A stretch of DNA of 13,180 nt from an uncultured Acidimicrobiales bacterium (GTDB lineage Bacteria > Actinomycetota > Acidimicrobiia > Acidimicrobiales > SZUA-35): contig CALJAE010000130.1 in NCBI GenBank assembly GCA_938028175.1, positions 1 through 13,180 on the forward strand, written 5' to 3'. The position numbers and the translations under genes are program-made. This document shows positions 6,120-12,897 of this stretch, in pieces; positions within the stretch are counted from its first letter, which is position 1; each line of letters begins with the position of its first letter. The notes under the pieces are model-generated. The model saw only the letters and a program-made list of their open reading frames with translations, had not been told where the DNA came from and ran no database searches.

Positions 6120-7097
6120 GTGCTTCGCCTATCCGCAGTGTCAGTGACCTTTATATTTGTTGTTGCTGCAGCTTTTACGATCGGTGCGGTTCAGATTCCT
6201 TTGATAGATATAGGCCAAGACCTTTTGAGTCGCTTTCCTGGGATTGGACTGGAAAGTCCTCTGAGCGATATCCAAGCAGACATTCTTTATCAAATCAGGC
6301 TTCCGCGAATTGTTTTGGGCGCATTAGTCGGCGCTAGTTTGGCAGTAAGCGGCAGCGCATATCAAGGGGCGTTCCATAATCCGTTGGCGGACCCTTATCT
6401 TCTGGGAGTAGCAGCCGGAGCTGGCCTCGGTGCAACACTCGTTCTGATTGCTTCTACTGGAACACCACATCTGGTGACGTTAATTGCTTTTGGTGGTGCC
6501 ATTGGGGCCGTGATAGCTACTGTCGTAATTGCTCGTAATGTCGGTTCCAATCCTGTCGCCCTGATTTTGGCAGGCATAGCTGTGGCAGCCTTTTTGACAT
6601 CATTGCAAACGTTTATTCTCTTTACGAATAGTGACGCCATTGAGGCTGTGTTCGTCTGGATCATCGGTGGAGTATCAACACAGGGTTGGACAGAGGTACT
6701 TAGCATTTTGCCATTTCTAGTTGTCTGTGGAGTAGTTCTAGTTCTGCAGCGTCGGTCGTTGGATATTCTTAGAGTTGGCGATGCCGAAGCTCAGGCATTA
6801 GGCGCTAGCCCAGCAAAGATTCGTGCCGTTTCGATTGGGGCTGCCACCCTTTTGACGGCCGCAGTTGTTTCAGTTTCCGGTTTGCTGGCCTTTGTTGGTC
6901 TGGTTGTCCCGCACATGGTTCGAATCGCTTTTGGTTATAGCTATCGAATTGTTGTTCCATTGAGCATGGTATTTGGGGCCGCTTTTTTGATATCGCTTGA
7001 TTCGGTAGCTCGAGCCTCATCGCTACCGGTTGGAGTTTTAACCGGTCTGCTAGGAGCTCCGATCTTTGTTTTGATTTTGTTAAAGGGAAGGTCTTAG
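6120..7097 (+). CDS. FecCD-family ABC importer permease
   Basis: This 325-residue polytopic membrane protein should dimerise to form the translocation path for the chelate delivered by the lipoprotein encoded upstream. Residues 58-105 carry the family signature: QIRLPRIVLGALVGASLAVSG, then YQGAFHNPLADPYLLG. The C-terminal half has LLAFVGLVVPHMVRIAFG, the region that contacts the ATPase, and ends in a hydrophobic helix with a short Lys/Arg tail. Roughly nine or ten membrane helices are visible, and the length is usual for FecCD proteins. The GTG start lacks a well-spaced Shine-Dalgarno: AGGGG at 6101-6105 is too far. A promoter-like element ends six bases before it, so initiation may be leaderless. 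The stop TAG shares its G with the GTG of the ATPase gene. Confidence 0.92.
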   Translation: MLRLSAVSVTFIFVVAAAFTIGAVQIPLIDIGQDLLSRFPGIGLESPLSDIQADILYQIRLPRIVLGALVGASLAVSGSAYQGAFHNPLADPYLLGVAAGAGLGATLVLIASTGTPHLVTLIAFGGAIGAVIATVVIARNVGSNPVALILAGIAVAAFLTSLQTFILFTNSDAIEAVFVWIIGGVSTQGWTEVLSILPFLVVCGVVLVLQRRSLDILRVGDAEAQALGASPAKIRAVSIGAATLLTAAVVSVSGLLAFVGLVVPHMVRIAFGYSYRIVVPLSMVFGAAFLISLDSVARASSLPVGVLTGLLGAPIFVLILLKGRS

Positions 7098-7846
7098 TGC
7101 TTGTAGTAGATCTTTCAAACGTCGGTTATGGCAATAAGACGGTGCTGGAGACGGTTAGTTGTACGTTTCAGGGTGGGTGGACTTCCATAGTTGGCCCAAA
7201 TGGTTCGGGTAAGACCACATTTTTGAGAGCGCTTTTAGGTCAAGTACCTGCTGTTGGTTCGGTTGAGTGGGGTGGAAATCCGATCGGACCGTCAAATCGA
7301 GCAAGTCTATTTTCTTACCTTCCGCAAAATCTAGAGCGTCCTAAAGGGATGACTGTAACAGAGTATGTAATGTTGGGGCGTTTCGCGAATCTGAAGTGGT
7401 GGCAGACTCTAACGAAGCGTGACCGTGACATTGTCGGGGAATCGTTAGAGCTTGTAGGAAGTAGCCGACTAGCTAGTCGATTGGTCGCCACTCTGTCGGG
7501 TGGCGAGATGCAACGGGTCGGATTTGCTAGATGTATGGCGCAACAAACCCCGGTTGTATTGTTAGACGAATTCAACGCCTCGCTTGATATCGGGGCAGTG
7601 GTCGACCAGTGCAAACTGCAACGTGATTTAATTGAATCGCAGGATCTTGTTGTTGTGTCTGTAGTGCACGATCTTAATTTAGCTGCCCGCTTTAGCGATC
7701 AAGTGATGTTGCTGAACGCCGGTGCCGTGGTCGCGAGTGGAGTGCCTGCGCAAGTTCTAGACGCTGATGTTCTAAGTCAGGTATTTGATACCCAGATTGA
7801 GGTTTCTGTTACAGATGCTGGCGAACCAGTTATCTATGCTGTGTAG
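7097..7846 (+). CDS. FecE/BtuD-type ABC importer ATP-binding protein
   Basis: The 249-residue cytoplasmic ATPase powers the importer formed with the FecCD permease. Walker A is GPNGSGKTT (33-41), the Q-loop is at Gln77 (YLPQNLE), the signature is LSGGE (133-137), Walker B is VVLLDE (153-158) and the switch histidine is His191 (VVHDLNLA). The residues after Walker B read FNASLD, where relatives usually have PTSHLD or PTSALD; the catalytic Glu158 and the D-loop aspartate remain. A purine-rich GGGAAGG (7085-7091) lies five bases before the GTG, and the gene overlaps the permease stop by one base. Its 3' end overlaps the convergent gene on the minus strand by 17 bases. Confidence 0.93.
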   Translation: MLVVDLSNVGYGNKTVLETVSCTFQGGWTSIVGPNGSGKTTFLRALLGQVPAVGSVEWGGNPIGPSNRASLFSYLPQNLERPKGMTVTEYVMLGRFANLKWWQTLTKRDRDIVGESLELVGSSRLASRLVATLSGGEMQRVGFARCMAQQTPVVLLDEFNASLDIGAVVDQCKLQRDLIESQDLVVVSVVHDLNLAARFSDQVMLLNAGAVVASGVPAQVLDADVLSQVFDTQIEVSVTDAGEPVIYAV

Positions 7847-8453
7847 TTGTCCGTAGCTGAGCGGCGCTATATTCGCAGTCAGAGGCTCTTCCAGGACCAA
7901 CAAAAAGATCGGCCGGGTTGTTGAGTTGTCCTAGCGAACTACTTATGAAGTGGAGTAATCTTGGCAGCTCATCTTTGTTAACAGCGAAGTCAGCGTAGAG
8001 GTCTTCTTCAACGTGAAAGATTTGGATAGTGGTGTCTTTATCAACGTTACTTGTGTTTTGTTTTGTGTCTAGCTTTATCACAACAAGCTCACGATTTCTG
8101 GTTTCAGACGCATGTGCGGCTTTGATAGCGGCTATTTCTTGCTGCAAGTCTTGACTACCAAGAATGAGTCTTGACTCGTCGATGGTTAGTCCAGTGCTTC
8201 TAAAGACATGATTAAAATCACTTGGGCTTTCGTCAGAATGTATAAGCAAAGATATTTTAGTGTCGCCCTTATTTTCGATTCTGTTTAGTTCGGTAACTAT
8301 GTGTTCATTTACTGTGTGACAAAAGCCGTCCGGTTCTGTAAGGACTCCCTCCCACCTGATCGTAATGAGGTAGTCAGTATTGGTAGTTCTTTGACCTACC
8401 AATCTGTTGATGAACCCCGTCAGTTGTTTACGCTCATTCTGAATATCAAACAT
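7830..8453 (-). CDS. Hypothetical soluble protein downstream of dinB
   Basis: The 207-residue protein has no signal peptide or membrane segment and matches no family I recognise. It is mixed alpha/beta in appearance: TDYLITIRWEGVL near residue 26, KISLLIHSDES near 83, RELVVIKLDTKQ near 122 and TIQIFHVEEDLYADFAVNKDEL near 142 look like strands. A central helix QDLQQEIAAIKAAHAS lies between them, and the tail is polar. The ATG at 8453 has GAGG six bases upstream. It starts 38 bases after the dinB stop on the same strand, so it is probably co-transcribed with the polymerase. A role in damage tolerance or polymerase control would be inference from position alone. The last 17 bases overlap the convergent ATPase gene. 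Confidence 0.7.
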   Translation of the reverse strand: MFDIQNERKQLTGFINRLVGQRTTNTDYLITIRWEGVLTEPDGFCHTVNEHIVTELNRIENKGDTKISLLIHSDESPSDFNHVFRSTGLTIDESRLILGSQDLQQEIAAIKAAHASETRNRELVVIKLDTKQNTSNVDKDTTIQIFHVEEDLYADFAVNKDELPRLLHFISSSLGQLNNPADLFVGPGRASDCEYSAAQLRTTTQHR

Positions 8454-8491
8454 GTTCCGCCTCGTTTTCCTACTTTAGTATATCCAGCTAT

Positions 8492-9700
8492 TTAGTCGGG
8501 GGTGTCTGGGATCACCGGAGTGTGAACGCTTTCTTCGTAGCTAAGAAGACCGGCTCTCCCTATAGAGTTGGTGCCGAAACGGTCTTTGACTGCGTCTAGA
8601 GCGATGTCTAGCTTCGGCGAGGCATTGTTGGTGAAGTCCAGGGCTTGTTGTATACCTTCACCGGTCGATAAGTTTGCAAGGGTAAAGCCAATCAGCGTGA
8701 GGCCGCTAGTTTCAATTTCTGGCCGTCGGTTTCTAAGTATGTTTCGAGCTATCGCTAGTAGTTCGGGTGTTGAGTCGGTTTCGTCCGCAACGCTAACTGA
8801 GCGTGTGTCAGATCTAAAGTCTCCGAACCTGAATCTAAGCATCACCGTTTTTGCTAGGCGGTTTCCGTCACGAAGTCTTTTTGTAACCCTATCGACGAGA
8901 GCGATCAGTAGGGTTTCGATTTCTGCGTAGTTCATATTCTTGGGGCTCAGAGCCTGTTGGGCACCTATTGACTGACGTCTTTTCGTCTTTGTTACTTGCC
9001 GGTTATCGATATTGTTCGCCAAGTTATATAGATGCTCACCGCTTGACTTCCCGAGTATCTGTTCGAGCTTAGTGATGCCAGCATTGGCGACTTCGCCTAC
9101 CGTTGCGATCCCTTTGGCGAGTAGTTTGCCTTCTGCTACTTTTCCTACTCCCCAAAGTGAGCGGACTGGTAGTGGATGTAGAAACTCGAGCTCGGAGTCT
9201 GGTTCCACTAGTAGTAGACCGTCGGGTTTCGAAGCTCCACTTGCTACTTTTGCTAAGAATTTTGTTCGTGCTATCCCGACTGATATCGGTAGCCCGGTTT
9301 CGCCTGCAATTCGGTTGCGAAGGATCTGTGCGACTTCTATGGGAGGGCCGACGATTTTGCGGAGCCCACCTACTTCTAGAAAGGCTTCATCGATAGACAG
9401 TGCTTCGACATATGGGGTTGTGTCGTCGAAGATTTCGAACACCTCTTGGCTTGCCGAGTCATAGGCTTCCATTCGGGGCTCGACCGTAACTAGACCGGGG
9501 CAGTATTGTTTAGCCACTTGGACATTCATGGTGGTCTTAACGCCCATGGCTCGAGCTTGGTAGCTGGCCGACAAAATAATTCCGGTGCCGACAGCCATTG
9601 GCATGTTCTGTAGAGCTGGATTGTCTCTTTGCTCGACAGACGCATAGAAAGCGTCTAAATCAGCGTGCAAGATTGTGGCTTGATTATTGGCGGGCACCAC
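8492..9700 (-). CDS. dinB: DNA polymerase IV (Y-family translesion polymerase)
   Basis: The 402-residue enzyme copies damaged templates with low fidelity and no proofreading. Catalytic residues are intact: Asp14 in HADLDAFYASVEQ and Asp104/Glu105 in LSIDEAFLEVGG. Tyr19 is at the steric-gate position. The finger block ILSASYQARAMGVKTTMNV (42-60) and the helix-hairpin-helix region LWGVGKVAEGKLLAKGI (182-198) are present, followed by the little-finger domain. I do not see a canonical clamp-binding pentapeptide near the C-terminus, which ends HTPVIPDTPD. Two GTG codons stand in tandem at 9700 and 9697. A promoter-like pair places the transcription start at the second one, and no Shine-Dalgarno is visible. 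The gene sits between a YdjM-type hydrolase gene and a hypothetical gene on the same strand. No actinobacterial LexA box is seen. Confidence 0.93.
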   Translation of the reverse strand: MVPANNQATILHADLDAFYASVEQRDNPALQNMPMAVGTGIILSASYQARAMGVKTTMNVQVAKQYCPGLVTVEPRMEAYDSASQEVFEIFDDTTPYVEALSIDEAFLEVGGLRKIVGPPIEVAQILRNRIAGETGLPISVGIARTKFLAKVASGASKPDGLLLVEPDSELEFLHPLPVRSLWGVGKVAEGKLLAKGIATVGEVANAGITKLEQILGKSSGEHLYNLANNIDNRQVTKTKRRQSIGAQQALSPKNMNYAEIETLLIALVDRVTKRLRDGNRLAKTVMLRFRFGDFRSDTRSVSVADETDSTPELLAIARNILRNRRPEIETSGLTLIGFTLANLSTGEGIQQALDFTNNASPKLDIALDAVKDRFGTNSIGRAGLLSYEESVHTPVIPDTPD

Positions 9701-9703
9701 TAG

Positions 9704-9732
9704 ACACTATTGCATACCAGTGACATGCTCAA
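9704..9732 (-). promoter_or_regulatory. Candidate leaderless promoter of dinB
   Basis: On the minus strand TTGAGC (9727-9732) and TAGTGT (9704-9709) are 17 bases apart. The -10 ends six bases before the GTG at 9697. The -35 fits the consensus at four positions and the -10 at only three, so the call rests mostly on spacing. Confidence 0.35.
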
Positions 9733-9749
9733 CCTGGCCTTGATGGATT

Positions 9750-10469
9750 CTAGCTCTGTAACGGTCGGAACCATTGTCCGTCTGGCAGCAGGTTGTCAAA
9801 GATCGTGGCGTATGTGGTGCCATCTGTGATCACATTGATGAAGCCATCTGTTGGTGGATTAAGTAGGAACAGAAGTACAGCACCCAGGTACAGGGCGCTT
9901 GTGCCTAAGGGGTTTTTCTTGTCTCCGAGTTTGAGCGCTGTTCCGAATGATCGCTTGAATGATGCCCCAAGCAGGTTAACGCTGTAAATCTCATCTAGGG
10001 CTAGGTGAACTATGAAGCCAAGGAACATAAATAGGGAATAGAACCAAACAACGGTGTCGGAGTTAGAGCTGAAGTTGTCCAAGAGTAGCCCGAGTATCAG
10101 GGCAGCTACCACAGCGGCCGGTACAGAGTGGAATAGACCCCTATGCTTGGTGAATCTGTCGAACAGTTTGAAACCAGCCTGGACTAGGTAATACATGCCG
10201 AAGGCAACGATTGCGATTTCAACAATTGAGTAGACCTCGAGTAGTTGTATCGCAATTACCAACACCCCAAACGCAGTGACCGCCTTTCTTGCCAGTGCTA
10301 CCGGGACTGAGTGGCCTAAGTCAATATCGGGCAGCAGCCCGCCGACAACTCCAATAGTGAAAACGCCGAGGGCGTCACCGCCATCAACTAGTTCTGCCGC
10401 AGCCAAACTTCCAGATAGAACAGCGGACACACCTGCTGCTGCTGCGAGATGAGTTTTGAAATCAGCCAA
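9750..10469 (-). CDS. YdjM-type membrane-bound metal-dependent hydrolase family protein
   Basis: The 239-residue inner-membrane protein has the PF04307-type metal-site pattern: KTHL with His7, LLPDIDLGHS with Asp48 and Asp50, KHRGLFHS with His109 and His114, and FIVHLALDEIYSVNLLG with His155 and Asp159. About six hydrophobic segments carry these motifs. Members are predicted hydrolases of unknown substrate; some resemble membrane phospholipases, and E. coli YdjM is LexA-regulated. The TTG start is supported by the family-like opening MADFKTHL, and GGGG seven bases upstream may serve as a weak ribosome site. It is followed after 49 bases by dinB on the same strand, and it is divergent from the DUF302 gene. 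Confidence 0.8.
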   Translation of the reverse strand: MADFKTHLAAAAGVSAVLSGSLAAAELVDGGDALGVFTIGVVGGLLPDIDLGHSVPVALARKAVTAFGVLVIAIQLLEVYSIVEIAIVAFGMYYLVQAGFKLFDRFTKHRGLFHSVPAAVVAALILGLLLDNFSSNSDTVVWFYSLFMFLGFIVHLALDEIYSVNLLGASFKRSFGTALKLGDKKNPLGTSALYLGAVLLFLLNPPTDGFINVITDGTTYATIFDNLLPDGQWFRPLQS

Positions 10470-10533
10470 GAGTTAACCCCGTCCGACAAAATAGCACGCG
10501 GCTAGGACAAAGCGGTTTATTGACCGGGTCGCC

Positions 10534-10544
10534 TGTGTTATCCT
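10534..10544 (+). promoter_or_regulatory. Candidate extended -10 promoter of the DUF302 gene
   Basis: TGT followed by TATCCT (10536-10544) forms an extended -10 element that ends eight bases before the ATG at 10553. There is no Shine-Dalgarno before that ATG. TTGACC (10520-10525) is a good -35 hexamer but only 13 bases away, so the extended -10 reading is preferred. Confidence 0.4.
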
Positions 10545-10552
10545 TTCACCCT

Positions 10553-10951
10553 ATGAACGGACTTATCGAAACAAATGGTACTGGCACAACTGTCGCATCC
10601 GCAGCCGACCGACTTTTAATTGCAATCGAAGGTAACGAAAAGCTTAGACATATCGCGACAGTTGATCATTCGAAGGGCGCAGCGAGCGTTGAGTTGGAGC
10701 TAGAGCCAACTATCGAGATTTTCTTTGGCAACCCAGCGTTGGGAACCATATTGATGCAGGCTGCAAGAACCGCAGCGATTGATCTTCCACAAAAGATGTT
10801 GATCACTGACTCTGGCGACGGGGGAGTTCGTGTCTTGCACAATGATCCGGCTTACATTGCTGAGCGTCATGGTATTGCTAGCGATTTGCCACCGCTTGAA
10901 GTCATGACGAACGCTTTACAGAGCTTGGCAAATGTAGCTGCCGGGGTTTAG
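10553..10951 (+). CDS. DUF302 family protein
   Basis: The 132-residue soluble protein matches DUF302 along its length: ASAADRLLIAIEGNEKLRHIATVDHSKGA, then FFGNP (57-61), GTILMQAARTAAIDLPQK (64-81) and NDPAYIAERHGI (97-108). DUF302 proteins have no settled biochemical role, although their compact fold has been suggested to bind small ligands or metals. The ATG at 10553 is preferred over an upstream TTG at 10520 because family similarity begins after it and a -10-like element ends eight bases upstream. It is a single gene, divergent from the YdjM-type gene, and its stop lies seven bases from the convergent stop of uup. Confidence 0.85.
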   Translation: MNGLIETNGTGTTVASAADRLLIAIEGNEKLRHIATVDHSKGAASVELELEPTIEIFFGNPALGTILMQAARTAAIDLPQKMLITDSGDGGVRVLHNDPAYIAERHGIASDLPPLEVMTNALQSLANVAAGV

Positions 10952-10958
10952 AACTCAT

Positions 10959-12689
10959 TTAAAGAGCTTCTCGCTCGGTTTCTAACTCGAGCCAAGCTTC
11001 TTCGGCTTCAGTTATCGAGCTCTCTAAGTCAGCTAGTTGGGCGCCGATGTCGCCTAGCTTTGCATAGTCGTCTCCGGCGTCAGCGAGCTCTTGAGTTAGG
11101 GCGTCTTTTTGTTTGCCGAGCTTGGCTTGTAGTTTTTCGTTTTCTTTCAGTAGATGACGTAAGGTGCTGGCCGATCGTTTCTTTGGTCCATCGTCTGGCT
11201 TGCCTTTGGGTTTGGCAGACTTCTTCTTGGCCTTTGGAGTGTTGGCTCCACGTCTTGTCTGGTCCCAGGCACCGAAGCCTCCTGGCCAGCGGCCGACAAA
11301 GCCCTTGCCATCGATAACTAGCGCATCAGAAACTACTCGTTCTAAGAACGCTCGATCGTGACTAATTACAACCACGGCGCCGGGCCAGTCTTCGAGAAAG
11401 TCTTCCAGTGCTCGCAGAGTTTCAATATCAAAATCGTTAGTTGGCTCGTCGAGTAGAAGTACGTTTGGCTTTTGAGCGATGATGTGTAGCAGTTGGAGAC
11501 GTCGTCGTTCGCCTCCTGATAGTTCGCTTAGTTGTGCCCACTGTGCTTCTTTATCAAACCAAAACGATTCGAGTAGTTTGGCATCGGTCCAGTCCGGCTC
11601 ACGGTCGGGCCCAGCCACAAATTCTTTGACTCGACAGTTTAGGTCTAGGTCAGTTGAGTGCTGGTCGTAGTAGCCGAGCTGCACGGTGGTTCCTACTTTT
11701 CGAGTACCTGTTTCTGGTTCTCTTCTTCCTGCTATGACATCTAAAAGCGTTGTCTTGCCAGCGCCGTTGGGGCCGACTATGCCGAGGCGCTCCCTGGGGT
11801 CTAAACGTAGTTCGACGTTTGAGAACAGGCTTCGATCCTCGGTACTCATAGCGATATTTTCTAGCTCTATAACTATGTCACCAAGGCGTGGAGTAGGGAA
11901 ATCTAGATGCAGATCTGCTGGTCGTACAGCTTTCTGCGTTTGCGTTTCTTGCAGTGCAGTGGCGGTAGCGATTCGAGCTTTTGGTTTTGAGGTTCTTGCC
12001 GGAGCACCTCGTCTAAGCCATGCGAGTTCAGTTTTGGCAAGATTCCGGCGGACAGCGTCGGCTTTTTCGGTGGCCGCTTCGCGCTCGCTTTTGGCTTCAA
12101 GGTATGAAGAGTAGTTCCCGTGATGAAAGAAGCCGTCGCCTCGATCTAGTTCAAGCATCTTGGTAGTGGTGTCATCCAACATGTGTCGATCGTGAGTTAC
12201 AAGAATTAGAGCACCACGTCGTTGCTGTAGAAATTCGGTGAGCCAGTCAATTGCGTCTAGATCGAGGTGGTTGGTCGGCTCGTCAAGGATTAGTAGGTCG
12301 CTCTCAGTGGTAATCGCTTTTGCTAGGGCTACTCGCTTTGCTTCACCACCGGATAGCTCTTGGGTGTCTCGGTCAAAGTGTTCACCCATACCGAGTCGGG
12401 TTAGGGCGGCTTGGGCTTCCCATCCATCGTTAACAGCGTCGATAACTCTGCCAGGGGGTAGGGGGGCCGCTTGATCTAAAAATTCGATTTTGGTTGCGTC
12501 ATTGAGAATGAGGTTGCCAGAGTCGAGTTCTCGTTTCCCAGCCAATACATTGAGTAGCGTCGATTTGCCAGTCCCGTTGATTCCAATAACGCCGAGTCGG
12601 TCGTTGTGATTGATGGTGAAAGATAGATCTTCGAAGAGCGCTTTGCCAGCAAGGTTTAGGGACAGCTGTTGAGCGTCGAGAAGGATCAC
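10959..12689 (-). CDS. uup: ABC-F family ATPase of the Uup group
   Basis: The 576-residue cytoplasmic protein has two ATPase domains and no membrane segment, as expected for ribosome-associated ABC-F proteins. Domain 1 has GINGTGKST (36-44), LSGGE (112-116) and LLILDEPTNHLD (132-143). The inter-domain linker (about 195-255) holds AWLRRGAPARTSKPKARI, typical of Uup. Domain 2 has GPNGAGKTT (306-314), LSGGE (390-394) and LLLDEPTNDFD (411-421). A Lys-rich stretch (485-505) leads to a C-terminal coiled coil (508-576), which in E. coli Uup binds DNA. Both catalytic glutamates are present. The GTG at 12689 has no Shine-Dalgarno; a TAGCAT hexamer ends seven bases upstream. The leader holds a mini-ORF and two hairpins. 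It is more likely a housekeeping Uup than an antibiotic-resistance ABC-F, because of the linker and the C-terminal domain. Confidence 0.9.
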   Translation of the reverse strand: MILLDAQQLSLNLAGKALFEDLSFTINHNDRLGVIGINGTGKSTLLNVLAGKRELDSGNLILNDATKIEFLDQAAPLPPGRVIDAVNDGWEAQAALTRLGMGEHFDRDTQELSGGEAKRVALAKAITTESDLLILDEPTNHLDLDAIDWLTEFLQQRRGALILVTHDRHMLDDTTTKMLELDRGDGFFHHGNYSSYLEAKSEREAATEKADAVRRNLAKTELAWLRRGAPARTSKPKARIATATALQETQTQKAVRPADLHLDFPTPRLGDIVIELENIAMSTEDRSLFSNVELRLDPRERLGIVGPNGAGKTTLLDVIAGRREPETGTRKVGTTVQLGYYDQHSTDLDLNCRVKEFVAGPDREPDWTDAKLLESFWFDKEAQWAQLSELSGGERRRLQLLHIIAQKPNVLLLDEPTNDFDIETLRALEDFLEDWPGAVVVISHDRAFLERVVSDALVIDGKGFVGRWPGGFGAWDQTRRGANTPKAKKKSAKPKGKPDDGPKKRSASTLRHLLKENEKLQAKLGKQKDALTQELADAGDDYAKLGDIGAQLADLESSITEAEEAWLELETEREAL

Positions 12690-12696
12690 TTCTTTG

Positions 12697-12702
12697 ATGC
12701 TA
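12697..12702 (-). promoter_or_regulatory. Candidate proximal -10 element of uup
   Basis: The minus strand reads TAGCAT, four of six consensus bases, ending seven bases before the GTG at 12689. No matching -35 is visible. It would give a leaderless transcript and would compete with a longer transcript carrying the mini-ORF. Confidence 0.3.
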
Positions 12703-12759
12703 CAAAGTCTTGAAACGTTGAGCCGATTCCAGCGTTATCAATCGCCACAGATACTATAT

Positions 12760-12783
12760 CTAGCAGTAGGTTTTGCCTGCTAG
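12760..12783 (-). repeat. Inverted repeat in the uup leader, hairpin 1
   Basis: CTAGCAG (12760-12766) and CTGCTAG (12777-12783) form a seven-base perfect stem around a ten-base loop. It overlaps the stop codon of the 14-codon mini-ORF and abuts the second hairpin at 12783. Confidence 0.45.
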
Positions 12784-12824
12784 CTGTACTGATCCTCGTA
12801 CATAGCGGTTGGTTTGTAGGCCAT
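12780..12824 (-). CDS. Candidate 14-residue leader peptide ORF upstream of uup
   Basis: ATG to TAG encodes MAYKPTAMYEDQYS. AGGGG (12831-12835) lies six bases before the ATG, one of the better-spaced Shine-Dalgarno sites in the window, whereas uup itself has none. TATACA (12843-12848) upstream could act as its -10. The ORF ends about 90 bases before the uup start, and its second half overlaps two hairpins. Leader peptides control some ABC-F genes by attenuation, so this is a plausible regulator, but a 14-codon frame can arise by chance. Confidence 0.3.
   Translation of the reverse strand: MAYKPTAMYEDQYS
12783..12806 (-). repeat. Inverted repeat in the uup leader, hairpin 2
   Basis: TGTAC (12785-12789) and GTACA (12798-12802) pair across an eight-base loop. 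GC at 12783-12784 can pair with GC at 12805-12806 past a two-base bulge. It lies inside the mini-ORF and shares base 12783 with the neighbouring hairpin, so the two are adjacent and could influence each other. Confidence 0.35.
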
Positions 12825-12862
12825 ATGGCACCCCTAATCTTGTGTATAAACGCCTATTTCCG

Positions 12863-12891
12863 TTGAAGTATTGGATGCTTTGGTCGATAAA
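12863..12891 (+). promoter_or_regulatory. Candidate leaderless promoter of the right-end gene
   Basis: TTGAAG (12863-12868) and GATAAA (12886-12891) are 17 bases apart, each matching four consensus bases. The -10 ends six bases before the ATG at 12898, and there is no Shine-Dalgarno. This is the cleanest leaderless arrangement in the window. Confidence 0.5.
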
Positions 12892-12897
12892 AATACT

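Noticed and set aside
7466..7479. Perfect 14-base palindrome inside the importer ATPase gene
   Set aside because: About one such palindrome is expected by chance in a window this size, and it lies within well-conserved coding sequence.
8440..8460. Palindrome AACATGTT over the start codon of the 207-residue gene, considered as a LexA box
   Set aside because: Actinobacterial LexA boxes have GAAC and GTTC separated by four bases. Here the spacing is two and the right half does not match.
10945..10965. Bidirectional terminator between the DUF302 gene and uup
   Set aside because: Only seven bases separate the convergent stops, and no hairpin followed by a T-run can be drawn.
11686..12114. A 142-codon open frame on the plus strand opposite uup
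   Set aside because: The minus strand encodes unmistakable ABC-F motifs. The opposite frame is Ser/Arg-rich with no recognisable features.
12690..12897. Structured non-coding RNA or tRNA in the uup divergent region
   Set aside because: The two hairpins do not form a cloverleaf or a known RNA fold, and no CCA or anticodon arm is visible. They were kept only as leader hairpins.
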